Positions 17,665 to 26,694 of a stretch of DNA of 64,000 nt are shown in pieces. Positions within the stretch are counted from its first letter, which is position 1. Each line of letters opens with the position of its first letter. The notes beneath the pieces were generated by a model that ran no database searches, was not told the origin of the DNA, and was given only the letters and a program-made list of their open reading frames with translations. The DNA is from Erysipelotrichaceae bacterium 66202529 (GTDB lineage: Bacteria > Bacillota_I > Bacilli_A > Erysipelotrichales > Erysipelotrichaceae). The DNA is taken from the NCBI GenBank assembly GCA_017161075.1, contig CP046174.1, forward strand, positions 3,224,001-3,288,000. The letters run 5' to 3'. A program made the translations under genes and the position numbers.

Positions 17665-19836
17665 TTATTTTTTTCCACTGATGGAAAACCAGCGGATTTC
17701 ATTTGCTTTCAAGCATATATCAAATGCATCCTGATCCGTATAGATGCGTGTGCTCTGTTCCTCATACGTATTATTCACGACGCAGTAGCTATCTGTATTC
17801 GGATACACATTGACCTCCACATTGCAGTTCTCACTATACCATCTTTTTATATCTGCCTCTTTTCCTGCCGCATAAAACAGACAGCGGTAAAGCAGACGCG
17901 CATTCTCGAAGCTGAAGGGCAGACCGCTGAGATAAACACTTCTCCCCTTTCCATATTCATTTGTCGCAAAGCGTACATTCTGCCGTTCATTGATCAGAAC
18001 ACGCGTATTGCGAAGGGCATATATATTGCGGATTTCCTCACCAAGCTCAGGCGTATTTGACAGCCCCTCCTTCAGGAAATGCTCCTGCTCCTGCCAGTTA
18101 TACTTATCCTGAGACAGGGAAAAGCCAACCTCCTTATCCACACCGAGTACATCATACAGCTGGAAGAAATGTCCTTCCTTTTGTGCCGCACTTGGTTCTC
18201 CAACACCGATAAAGCCTCCGCCCTCATAAACAAACCGGCGCAATGCAGAAACGATTCGCTCGTCCTTCCAGTAATCCCCGCCGCTGAAGGCAGTATAAGC
18301 ATCTCCGGCATTGATAATCACTCCGGCATCATCCAGGATATGCTCATTTTCAAGAATATCATCGAAGCTGATAAACTGCACATCAAACGGCATACCGCTG
18401 AGTGCCTCCAGAACGCCGGAATAGGAATAAATCTGTTTATACCACAATGCATGGGCAACCATTTCTGCTCCCCAACCGCGCAATGCACCCCAGCAATTCA
18501 ATATAGTTACCTTAAACGGCATACACATTGGCTGCGCTGTGTGCACATGCTCATACAGCTCGCGGAATTCATTGCATACAGTCTCAATGTAATCGATAAA
18601 ATCCGGAAATTGCAGAGCAAGCTTCAGATATCCGCCATATCCGATACGATCCAGCGGTGAACGAAGAATTGCACGCCGTGCGGTAACCCAGTTTACCTTT
18701 GCTTCCTTGATAGGATCTCCGCCTTCATGAAATACATCCGGGAAAAAATATGGCAGGAAGCGTCCTTCCGTATACCGTACGCCTTTGATATCGGAGATCA
18801 GCCGCAGGGTACGTCCATCTCCAACAGAGCCAACCACCGCATCGATTCCTAAATCCTTGAAATATGGGCCAAACGGCTCTGTCGCAATCCAGTGGTCACC
18901 CAAAAACATCATAGCCTCTTTGCCTGCTTCATGTGTGATATCCACAAGCTTTTTCACTAGCTTAGCAACCTCCCGCATTTGAAAATTCATAAAATCGCGA
19001 TATTCCTTTGTCGGCACACAAAAGGTGGAATTATGATAGCCCTGGTTTATGATATATTCCGGTTGGAAGCGATAACCTGCCTCTTGTTCAAACTGTTCCA
19101 GTATATAGGGGGAAACACTGGCACTGTAGCCAAACCAGTCTACAAATTTTTCTCTCGCCTGTTCATCAAACATCAGTGTAAACTGATGAAAAAACGTCGT
19201 AAACCGGATCACATCCACCTCTGGATGCTCATCGATCCAGCGGCGCAGCTTGTCCAGCACATATGCCTCTGTTTTCGGCTGTCGCACATCATAGGTCATC
19301 TGATGCTCCTCATCCTTCCAGTCATTGGTCAGTGCATTGTACATATGCACCGGATCCCATATGACAAAGGCCAAAAAGCTAACGGTATATGCATGAAACG
19401 GTATACAGTCATGTATGATAACCGCCTCTTTTTCTTCATCATATTCCCATTGCGCTGTTTCCACAACCACTCCAGCAGTCCGGTCGATAACCTCCCACCA
19501 GCGTTTGATATCATCCAGCGTATTGACCTTGAGCTGATCCTTGTAATAATGCTTCATCAGCGGTATACACAGCGTAGGTTCACAGGCTGTCGTCATATCG
19601 CTCATCAGATACATCTGCTGTATTTCCTGCGGATTGGCACTAGCCCATGCATTATCCTTCCTTGTCGTATAATACGTCGCATACTGCTTTACATCCAGCT
19701 TTTGAAGCTGTTCAGGCATATTGGTACCATCACAGTCCCGTATTGCATCAGCCCCCCACCGTTCAATGATCTGTAAGGTTTCATCAATAACATCCACATC
19801 GGTCGGTACTGTTACACGACCCTTCTTCGTATTCAT
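17665..19836 (-). CDS. 1,3-beta-galactosyl-N-acetylhexosamine phosphorylase (GH112)
   Basis: Cleaves Gal-beta-1,3-GlcNAc (lacto-N-biose) or Gal-beta-1,3-GalNAc (galacto-N-biose) with phosphate to give galactose-1-phosphate and the free amino sugar; used on mucin and milk glycans. The 723 residues match the family length. Family blocks: RVTVPTDVDV and ERWGADAIRDCDGT near the N-terminus, the TIM-barrel region with FLGDHWIATEPFGPYF, and a glutaminase-like domain (GFIGVGEPSAAQ) near 560. No signal peptide, so the sugar must be imported; no transporter is adjacent. A divergent AraC gene lies upstream. Which disaccharide is preferred cannot be read. The ATG has an AGGAGG site. Confidence 0.9.
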   Translation of the reverse strand: MNTKKGRVTVPTDVDVIDETLQIIERWGADAIRDCDGTNMPEQLQKLDVKQYATYYTTRKDNAWASANPQEIQQMYLMSDMTTACEPTLCIPLMKHYYKDQLKVNTLDDIKRWWEVIDRTAGVVVETAQWEYDEEKEAVIIHDCIPFHAYTVSFLAFVIWDPVHMYNALTNDWKDEEHQMTYDVRQPKTEAYVLDKLRRWIDEHPEVDVIRFTTFFHQFTLMFDEQAREKFVDWFGYSASVSPYILEQFEQEAGYRFQPEYIINQGYHNSTFCVPTKEYRDFMNFQMREVAKLVKKLVDITHEAGKEAMMFLGDHWIATEPFGPYFKDLGIDAVVGSVGDGRTLRLISDIKGVRYTEGRFLPYFFPDVFHEGGDPIKEAKVNWVTARRAILRSPLDRIGYGGYLKLALQFPDFIDYIETVCNEFRELYEHVHTAQPMCMPFKVTILNCWGALRGWGAEMVAHALWYKQIYSYSGVLEALSGMPFDVQFISFDDILENEHILDDAGVIINAGDAYTAFSGGDYWKDERIVSALRRFVYEGGGFIGVGEPSAAQKEGHFFQLYDVLGVDKEVGFSLSQDKYNWQEQEHFLKEGLSNTPELGEEIRNIYALRNTRVLINERQNVRFATNEYGKGRSVYLSGLPFSFENARLLYRCLFYAAGKEADIKRWYSENCNVEVNVYPNTDSYCVVNNTYEEQSTRIYTDQDAFDICLKANEIRWFSISGKK

Positions 19837-20046
19837 GTCGTTTTCCTCCTGATTATATCCATTGCCTTCATTTTATTGGCTTCCTGCAGGCTTGTCAAAT
19901 TCCAAAAATCCCTGTATTTAAAAAAATCCGGCAAGATATCTAAAAAAGGAGAATTCCCTGTTCCATTTCATTTGATAAACCGATGTCTGCAGTCTTGCTT
20001 TTTAGATATATTGGTTAATTTCACTTTTTGCCAACAAATATAATTC

Positions 20047-20075
20047 TTGTCTTCTCGTACAGTGTCTATTATAAT
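20047..20075 (+). promoter_or_regulatory. Promoter of the AraC-family gene
   Basis: TTGTCT (20047-20052), 17-base spacer, TATAAT (20070-20075); the ATG is 27 bases further on. Confidence 0.7.
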
Positions 20076-20101
20076 AAAAGTAGATATAAGGATGTGATAT
20101 C

Positions 20102-20965
20102 ATGAGCATACAACGCTATCAGCTGAAAAATCGCAAATTGGATAAAATGAGCTTCCACCTTCTTTATATTTCCACAAGCCGCTATGAAGGGGATTGGCAC
20201 AGCACACCGCATGCCCATCATTGTACGGAGCTGTTTTATGTATCCAGCGGGAAAGGAAGCTTTCTTGTTAATGATGATGTATTTGATGTTAAGGCCGATG
20301 ATTTAATTATCGTAAATCCCAATGTCATGCATACAGAAATGAGCAGAGATGAATCTCCGCTGGAATATATCGTTCTTGGAATCGAAGGACTGCAGTTTAC
20401 CAGCTTTACGAATCACATGGAGTATGAGGATTACAGTGTCCATAATTATTATGAGTTCAAGCATGAGATCCTGTTTTATCTGAAAACCCTGGTACAGGAA
20501 ATGGCACAGCAGGATGATGATTATGAAGCCATATGCCAGAATCTTCTGGAGGTACTGATTATCAATATGGTACGCAGGACAAAGGCAAACCTAATAGTAG
20601 CACCCTCTCAGAAAATCACCAAGGAATGTCATTTTGTTGAGCAGTATATTAACAATCATTATCAGGAAGATATCACACTGGAGCTGCTGAGTGAAAAAAC
20701 CTATATGAATAAGTTTTATCTGGTACATGCGTTTAAGCAGTATAAAGGGGTTTCTCCTATCAATTACCTCATCCGGCTGCGTGTTCAGCAGGCAAAGGAA
20801 TTGCTGGAGACTACAAATTATTCCATTGCACAGATTTCCGATTCCTGTGGCTTTTCTTCCCAGTCATATTTTTCACAGGTATTTAAAAAAGCCTGCGGTA
20901 TGACTCCCAATGCTTATCGAAAAAGCAGTGATCGAAGCAAGGTCGTTATGAATGATATTGCATAA
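20102..20965 (+). CDS. AraC-family transcriptional regulator
   Basis: A 287-residue regulator with an N-terminal cupin sensor (PHAHHCTELFYVSSGKGSF near 38-56, then IVNPNVMHTE) and two C-terminal AraC HTH motifs from about 185 to 280 (ITLELLSEKTYMNKFYLVHAF; SIAQISDSCGFSSQSYFSQVF). The cupin suggests a sugar ligand. It is divergent from the GH112 phosphorylase gene with 265 bases between, so it probably controls that gene; this is inference from position. Confidence 0.9.
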   Translation: MSIQRYQLKNRKLDKMSFHLLYISTSRYEGDWHSTPHAHHCTELFYVSSGKGSFLVNDDVFDVKADDLIIVNPNVMHTEMSRDESPLEYIVLGIEGLQFTSFTNHMEYEDYSVHNYYEFKHEILFYLKTLVQEMAQQDDDYEAICQNLLEVLIINMVRRTKANLIVAPSQKITKECHFVEQYINNHYQEDITLELLSEKTYMNKFYLVHAFKQYKGVSPINYLIRLRVQQAKELLETTNYSIAQISDSCGFSSQSYFSQVFKKACGMTPNAYRKSSDRSKVVMNDIA

Positions 20966-21300
20966 CATGAATACCAGGGCTTTTCCCCCTATTTACATAA
21001 ACAGAAAGCTGCCTACAAGGTGTGCGAATGTGATTGTGTAAGGCTGTATGGTACAGGCATCCACCAGCAGGAAATGAAAAATACTCTGAAATAAATAGAC
21101 AGTAATAATATTCGGGCTTCTTAAAACTTATAATATGATTCTGTTATGCTCAAGGATACAGTGAAGACAGCATTTCATAAGCCATCTGAACAGATCGTGT
21201 GGATATGAAATTATATCATTTAAAAATTCGTGAATTTCATACGATTTAAAAGCACCCTTTCCTCCTCACGATAATTTAGATATCCATTTTAAATATCATT
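20966..21300. other. Gene-free intergenic stretch
   Basis: No credible gene between the AraC gene and the following bidirectional terminator. Confidence 0.4.
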
Positions 21301-21336
21301 TAAAAGGACTGCAAATCACTTCACAGTCCTTTTTAT
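21301..21336 (-). terminator. Bidirectional intrinsic terminator
   Basis: Ten-bp stem AAAAGGACTG/CAGTCCTTTT (21302-21311, 21324-21333). On the minus strand it lies 38 bases after the stop of the nuclease-like gene; on the plus strand it can stop AraC-gene read-through. Confidence 0.8.
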
Positions 21337-21371
21337 TATATAGTAAGTCTTCGCAGCTATTTTTTATCGCA

Positions 21372-22466
21372 TCAGGAGCATTTCAAAGCGTCGAATATAA
21401 CCGGTCGGATATCTGCTTCTACATCAAGCAGATCCATTGCATTTTCTGCACTGGTATTCGTTGCCAGCATTAGATTTTTCACATGTTGCAGAGTTGTATT
21501 TATCCTTTCCTCTGCTTTTCCTTGTGATATTCCTTGTTCGATTCCTTGTTGTAAGCCCTGCGTCATCCCCTGCTTAAGGCCCTTCATAATCCCTCTTTCT
21601 TCTATCCCCTCACTCAGGTTACACATCGTCATGACCTCGCTTTCTATTTCCTTCGTCATCATTATACCATATTTTTTATCCAATAGTTCTATCTTCGACC
21701 TTGCTGGAAGACCGGAAATAAACAAAATGTTTAACAGCTCCAGTAATTTTTTCATATTCCTGTCTGCTGGGTTTTGTGCTGACGCATATGCACCATCATA
21801 CTGCTTTCCGGGATATACCATAATGGCAGTCATGAGATCATACTGCTCCTTTGGTGCATTCCAGGGCTTCATAAGACATGTTTCATGAACATCATACTTA
21901 TTGACGACATCATTCTTATACTCTGAATGATTGATACAAATCCATATGGAATACACCTTTTTCATATCTCCAAATCTCGAATGCTGGAATCCATCCGCTG
22001 CGTTTTTCTGCTTTGCCATCAATCTGCTGCAATAGTATAAAGCCCTGCTCACCAGAGGATATCCCGGATCATCCTTATACTGTGCTTCCAGATTGATTAT
22101 CAAGCATGCCTTGTCCTGTGCGAATCGTTTCTGTTCCTCAAGCAGGGGCTTTTTCCTTACTGCACCCTTTGATTGCGGCAGGGCTGCTTCAAACAGGAGG
22201 TCGTATTTTATCAATGCTCCCGGTATTGCCTCATCCTCAACATTTTTACCATAGATGCTTTCCTTCGTGATGGCATCCCTTTCAAAGACGGCTTCTATAT
22301 ATTGCGGAAGCTGCGTTAATGCTGTATCTGCATATTCCGGAACACATCCCTTTAAAATATATGCCAGAATCTGTTTATTCGATAAGATTTTCTTGCAATA
22401 ATTATCATACGCTTTCTTATTACTGTATGTTGAAATTACAGATGCTATGGTTAAATTTTCCTTCAT
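21372..22466 (-). CDS. Rpn-family PD-(D/E)XK nuclease / putative transposase-like protein
   Basis: A 364-residue protein of the Rpn (recombination-promoting nuclease, formerly transposase_31/PDDEXK-transposase) type. The nuclease motif appears as the Asp of LIKYDLLFEA followed by the LIINLEAQ segment. The C-terminus has the Gly-Gln periodic repeat typical of the family (KQGMTQGLQQGIEQGISQGK). Such genes are often multicopy and can raise recombination; the local role is unknown. The ATG at 22466 has AAAGGA eight bases upstream; an in-frame GTG at 22472 is the alternative. Confidence 0.8.
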   Translation of the reverse strand: MKENLTIASVISTYSNKKAYDNYCKKILSNKQILAYILKGCVPEYADTALTQLPQYIEAVFERDAITKESIYGKNVEDEAIPGALIKYDLLFEAALPQSKGAVRKKPLLEEQKRFAQDKACLIINLEAQYKDDPGYPLVSRALYYCSRLMAKQKNAADGFQHSRFGDMKKVYSIWICINHSEYKNDVVNKYDVHETCLMKPWNAPKEQYDLMTAIMVYPGKQYDGAYASAQNPADRNMKKLLELLNILFISGLPARSKIELLDKKYGIMMTKEIESEVMTMCNLSEGIEERGIMKGLKQGMTQGLQQGIEQGISQGKAEERINTTLQHVKNLMLATNTSAENAMDLLDVEADIRPVIFDALKCS

Positions 22467-22914
22467 GATCACATTCCTTTCTAATAAAGCTTGTCTTAGT
22501 TATGGAATATGATCAGACAGACCTCTTTGATAATGTGCACCATAAAAAGCAGGTCTCCATAAGCAGCAGGGCTGTCTCCTATCATGTATGAATACAGTCC
22601 CTACACCATGGCCGGGGCTGTTGCAGGTCTGTTATTGAAGGATGCATGCTGTTAAGGTTATCAATCTTGAATGCGTGTCTTATGAACACAGGGTATACAG
22701 AATAAGGCATGCCTTTTGAATACTTATAAAAGACAGAAAAGCCGGGGTCTTTGGATATAAGAAATCATATTGCCGGTTGGAACATATGCTGTCATGAAAA
22801 ACCCCTTCCTTTCCTACATGAATTGCCTACAGTGTACCATATCTGAATTCAAAAATACAAGTATCCTTTCTCAATTATTCTATTTAGAGTTCATGCCCTT
22901 TTAGCCTTATTGTG
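22467..22914. other. Gene-free intergenic stretch
   Basis: No credible gene, repeat or RNA recognised. Confidence 0.4.
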
Positions 22915-22957
22915 CAAAAAGAAAAGACGCGAGCCTTGTTGGATTCTTCGCGTCTTC
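22915..22957 (-). terminator. Terminator after ddl
   Basis: Nine-bp GC-rich stem AAGACGCGA/TCGCGTCTT (22924-22932, 22948-22956) followed on the minus strand by a T-rich tail; about 110 bases beyond the ddl stop. Confidence 0.8.
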
Positions 22958-23065
22958 GGGTAAAAGGGAATCGTGAAATACAATCAATGTTCAATAAGCC
23001 TTTATATCTCATGCTCCTTCCTTGTACCTTAAAGTGAGTAGAACTCCTTATTGTCCGCAGTCTTT

Positions 23066-24220
23066 TTATTTTATAAGCTTCCCGCCGCCTTTGTAATCTC
23101 TTAAAATATTTGTATCATAACTGAAAATCATCGTATGCTCCCTGCGCATCCGCTGCAATGCCAGAGCAATCAGCTCATCCAGCAGAGCCGAAAATGACAA
23201 CCCTTCCTGTTCCCACAAATAAAATGACAGAGAGCCTGGAATCGTATTGATTTCATTCACATACAGCTCTCCGCTGTCCTGCTGCATCAGAAAATCAATC
23301 CGCACCACTCCGGCAGCATTCAAGGAACGAAATGTATCCATCGCCATGCGCTGTACTTCCTCTGTTTGTTCCTCTGTCAGCTCTGCCGGCAGCTTGCGGC
23401 TCGTACTAACCATACCCTTGGATTTCCCCTGTCCGTTGTACTTATCCTGATAAGACAGAATTTCATCCTGTTTGATAACCTCTTCCAGCGTACTGCAACG
23501 ACAGCCATCCTCATCCCCTAATACCGATGCATTGATTTCCCGCAGCGGTTCAATCACCTTTTCAATCACGACCTTATGATCATATTGAAAAGCTTCAATC
23601 ATGCTTTTATGAAGCTCCACATCATTATGCGCTACCGCAATGCCGACACTGCTTCCCAAATTTGCCGGTTTGATGATAAGAGGATAGCCAAGTCGCTGTG
23701 CTTTCTTGAAAAAAGACTGTTCCATCGGCTGATGCAATGTCCAGAAAAACCAGGGAACCACTCGCAATCCGCTATCCTGCAGCACCTGCTTCATAATCAC
23801 CTTATCCTGACCGATAGCCCCTGCCAGCACACTGCAGCCGACATAAGGTACACCAAGTGTTTTCAGATATCCCTGAAAGGTCCCGTCCTCACCATTGGTA
23901 CCATGTAATACAGGGAAAACCAGATCAACCTCCCGCTCCTTTGCGAACAATCGTCTGCGCGATGGAATCAGATAGGTATGTGCATCTCTGCGTATCAAAG
24001 AAACACTGTCATGATCTGCTATGAATTCCTCAATATGCTGAAAGGTTTCCAGTTCCCGCAATTCTTCCTCACAAAACATCCTGCCATCCTTCGCAATATA
24101 CAGCGGCAGTATTTCATAACGCTCCTCATTCATCGCTGCCATCACCTGCTGTGCTGACAAAACGCTGATTTCATGTTCTACACTTCTGCCGCCGAACGCC
24201 ACGGCAATTTTAAGTTTCAT
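23066..24220 (-). CDS. ddl: D-alanine--D-alanine ligase
   Basis: ATP-grasp enzyme that makes the D-Ala-D-Ala dipeptide for peptidoglycan. It has 384 residues. Motifs: FGGRSVEHEISVLSAQQ at the N-terminus, LHGTNGEDGTFQG, KPANLGSSVG, and the C-terminal VNEINTIPGSLSFYLWEQ. The omega-loop has SYQDKYNG, with the Tyr usual for D-Ala specificity, so D-Lac activity is not expected. It follows murF by 61 bases and the MurF reaction uses its product. Start 24220 has a GGAAG-type site. Confidence 0.93.
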   Translation of the reverse strand: MKLKIAVAFGGRSVEHEISVLSAQQVMAAMNEERYEILPLYIAKDGRMFCEEELRELETFQHIEEFIADHDSVSLIRRDAHTYLIPSRRRLFAKEREVDLVFPVLHGTNGEDGTFQGYLKTLGVPYVGCSVLAGAIGQDKVIMKQVLQDSGLRVVPWFFWTLHQPMEQSFFKKAQRLGYPLIIKPANLGSSVGIAVAHNDVELHKSMIEAFQYDHKVVIEKVIEPLREINASVLGDEDGCRCSTLEEVIKQDEILSYQDKYNGQGKSKGMVSTSRKLPAELTEEQTEEVQRMAMDTFRSLNAAGVVRIDFLMQQDSGELYVNEINTIPGSLSFYLWEQEGLSFSALLDELIALALQRMRREHTMIFSYDTNILRDYKGGGKLIK

Positions 24221-24281
24221 AGCATTCTTCCTTTCCTTACACATTATCAGTGTATGCGAATGCCTAAAACGTGTTCATGTA

Positions 24282-25853
24282 CTAATGATTAAATGCGTCC
24301 GGAAGATCGTTTTCCAAAAGAACACAGTCCTGCGGATCTGCCTGCTTTTGAACGATAGATAAAGCCTCCTGAAAGCTGTCACATATATAGATATTCTGAG
24401 CAGGAAATTGCCGTGCCTGAAGTCCTTTTACAATACTTTTTGTCTGTATGCGTCCGACCAGCAAGGCAACATCCACGCTGTCTGCGATTTCCTGCCCCAG
24501 TGTGTACTGCTCCTCCTCCTGCTTTTCCCCCAGCTCCAGAAAGCCGGGAGTAATAATAAAACGCTTATGCTTCATTTGCTTTATAACCTCGAGTGCACAG
24601 CGCGCTCCCTCCGGATTGGAATTATAGGCATCATCCAGCAGGGTACAGAAGCTCTTGCGAACCTGCAAACGATGTTCCACATAGGGCAGCTTTTCGACAG
24701 CAAGCGCCATAATTTCCCAGGAAATACCAAGCGTATGCGCCACTGCGATAGCACAGGTGATATTCACGACATTGTGTTTTCCCAAAAGCCGGGTATGAAA
24801 GGAGTGCTCCTGGTTTTCTGCTGTCACCGTGAAGGAGGTACCTTCTTCACTATAGCGGATATTACTGCAGCGATAGTCCGCACTCTCATGCATGCCAAAC
24901 CAGACAATATGACACTTGTTTTTTATCGTGTAGCTTTGTATATAGGCATTATCCCGATTAACAAAGCCGGTGCCATCCGGTGGCAGACACTCGATCATCT
25001 GCATTTTTTCATGTAGAATATTGTCCATGGAACCAAATGTAGCAAGATGCTGCGGACCAACGGAGGTCACAACACCATAACGCGGTTTTACAAACTGCAT
25101 CAGATCGTGTATTTCCCTTACATGATCCGCTCCCATTTCACATAGAAACACCTCATGAAGATGCTGAAGCTTTGTACGAATCGTCAGTGTAATTCCCATC
25201 TGATTATTATAAGAGCCGGGTGTCATCAGCGTATAATAGACACCGGATAATAGCTCATTCAAAATGGTTTTTACACTTGTTTTTCCATAGCTGCCGGTTA
25301 TGCCGATAATGGACAAATCCCCATGCTCCTGAAGCAATCTTTGCGCATCACTCGCATAATGATTTCGGATAGCGGTTTCCAGTGGAGACAGGATCCATGC
25401 ACAGAGCAATATAACAAGCCATGGGGAACCATATAAAAACGGAGTGACTAGTATCCATACAGCAGGGGAGCACAGCGTATGGAGCATACACAAAATCACT
25501 GTATAGAAGGTGTATAAGAATACGGTAAGACGATGAATTCTTGCAGTTTTCACGAATGGCTTGCGATAGCTTCGTTCTTCCTCGAGCTTACTGCTGATAT
25601 AGGCAAAAATTGTGACCAGCATAAGCAGCAGTACCTCCCGCATGGAAGTCGGCTGCAGGAAGAAAAGTCCATAGCTCAGCAGCAGCGTTAGAAATATCGC
25701 TGCCATCGTTTTCCAGGAAATCCGGATATAGGAACGCAGCCACGCCTGATAACGTCCCCTGTTATAGCGATTCTGCTGGAACATATGCATGGCTTGCTTC
25801 AATGGAACATAAAGAAAAAAAAGATACACCGCCAGAAAACAGAGCAGCATCAT
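24282..25853 (-). CDS. murF: MurF: UDP-MurNAc-tripeptide--D-Ala-D-Ala ligase with membrane N-terminus
   Basis: Adds D-Ala-D-Ala to UDP-MurNAc-tripeptide. It has 523 residues, about 70 more than ordinary MurF. The first 170 or so form several hydrophobic segments (LLCFLAVYLFFLYVPL; AAIFLTLLLSYGLFF; VLLLMLVTIFAYISS; LTVFLYTFYTVILCML), so the enzyme is predicted to be membrane-anchored. The Mur ligase domain follows, with P-loop GITGSYGKTS near 220 and DDAYNSNPEG. The start at 25853 overlaps the upstream hydrolase stop as ATGA. It forms an operon with that hydrolase and ddl. Confidence 0.9.
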   Translation of the reverse strand: MMLLCFLAVYLFFLYVPLKQAMHMFQQNRYNRGRYQAWLRSYIRISWKTMAAIFLTLLLSYGLFFLQPTSMREVLLLMLVTIFAYISSKLEEERSYRKPFVKTARIHRLTVFLYTFYTVILCMLHTLCSPAVWILVTPFLYGSPWLVILLCAWILSPLETAIRNHYASDAQRLLQEHGDLSIIGITGSYGKTSVKTILNELLSGVYYTLMTPGSYNNQMGITLTIRTKLQHLHEVFLCEMGADHVREIHDLMQFVKPRYGVVTSVGPQHLATFGSMDNILHEKMQMIECLPPDGTGFVNRDNAYIQSYTIKNKCHIVWFGMHESADYRCSNIRYSEEGTSFTVTAENQEHSFHTRLLGKHNVVNITCAIAVAHTLGISWEIMALAVEKLPYVEHRLQVRKSFCTLLDDAYNSNPEGARCALEVIKQMKHKRFIITPGFLELGEKQEEEQYTLGQEIADSVDVALLVGRIQTKSIVKGLQARQFPAQNIYICDSFQEALSIVQKQADPQDCVLLENDLPDAFNH

Positions 25854-26560
25854 GGTCTTAGAAACGCATCCACGATGCGGCAGAATTGTATACTGAGGTG
25901 GAAGTAGGCAAAATGATTCTCTTTTGGCAGAACAACCAGGGCGGCATCCGGCAGCTCCTCCTCCATGACACGGCCCATCCAAAGCGGCGTAGCCGTATCT
26001 CTTTCTCCCCACACAAGCAATGTTTCCGTGGCTATGTCTTTTAGGAGTGGTCGCAGATCATCCTCAACGCTGGCAACGAGAACTCCCCGCATAACAGACG
26101 ATGCCCCCTGATAATCACTGCTTCCCATAGCTGGGGCAGCATGCAGCCGTTTGAGCAGCTTATATGTTTTTACACGGATATGATAGCTCAGTCCGCGTTT
26201 TGCCTGAATACCGGCGGCACCTGTCAGTACCATCTTTTCCACAGGATAGCGGTATGCATAGCGAAGGGCAATTCTGGCTCCGAAGGAATGTGCGATAAAT
26301 ATCACGCGTGTAAGATGAATATGCATTAACAGTTCATGCAGAAACGTAGCATAGTCATCAACACTCCATACCGTTCTTGGTTCCTCGCTTTCTCCAAATC
26401 CCGGTAAATCCAGATTGACAACCGTAAAGCTGTCGCAAAGATGATCCTGCAGGAATTTCATCATATATTGATTCTGCCCCCAGCCATGCAGCAGAACCAC
26501 AGCAGGCGCTCCGTTCCCAGAGCGTGTAACATTCACTTTTATATCTTGAATGGTAATCAT
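25850..26560 (-). CDS. Alpha/beta-fold hydrolase
   Basis: A 236-residue hydrolase. The oxyanion segment is LLHGWGQNQ, the nucleophile elbow AHSFGARIAL (Ser near 92), the acid Asp in WGERDTATP and the His in KENHFAYF. Substrate not readable. It is first in the operon and directly overlaps murF, which suggests a link to cell-envelope metabolism, but this is inference. A GAGGAGGA site precedes the ATG. Confidence 0.85.
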   Translation of the reverse strand: MITIQDIKVNVTRSGNGAPAVVLLHGWGQNQYMMKFLQDHLCDSFTVVNLDLPGFGESEEPRTVWSVDDYATFLHELLMHIHLTRVIFIAHSFGARIALRYAYRYPVEKMVLTGAAGIQAKRGLSYHIRVKTYKLLKRLHAAPAMGSSDYQGASSVMRGVLVASVEDDLRPLLKDIATETLLVWGERDTATPLWMGRVMEEELPDAALVVLPKENHFAYFHLSIQFCRIVDAFLRP

Positions 26561-26694
26561 ATTGTTCCTCCTCTTTCAAGTATATGATAGTTGTGAAATG
26601 ATAGACCGCGGGCTTCGACAAAATTTTTAAACGGAGTTTTCTTTTTTTGAAAGAAATGCACGTTTCTGGGAAGTCTGTAAGTGAGGTGAAGAAC

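Noticed and set aside
23066-24220. Ddl as a D-Ala-D-Lac or D-Ala-D-Ser ligase tied to vancomycin resistance
   Set aside because: The omega-loop Tyr and the company of murF fit an ordinary D-Ala-D-Ala ligase; no racemase or vanX-like gene is present.
24282-26012. MurF beginning at 26012
   Set aside because: The first 53 residues overlap the hydrolase gene in another frame; the ATGA junction at 25853 fits better.
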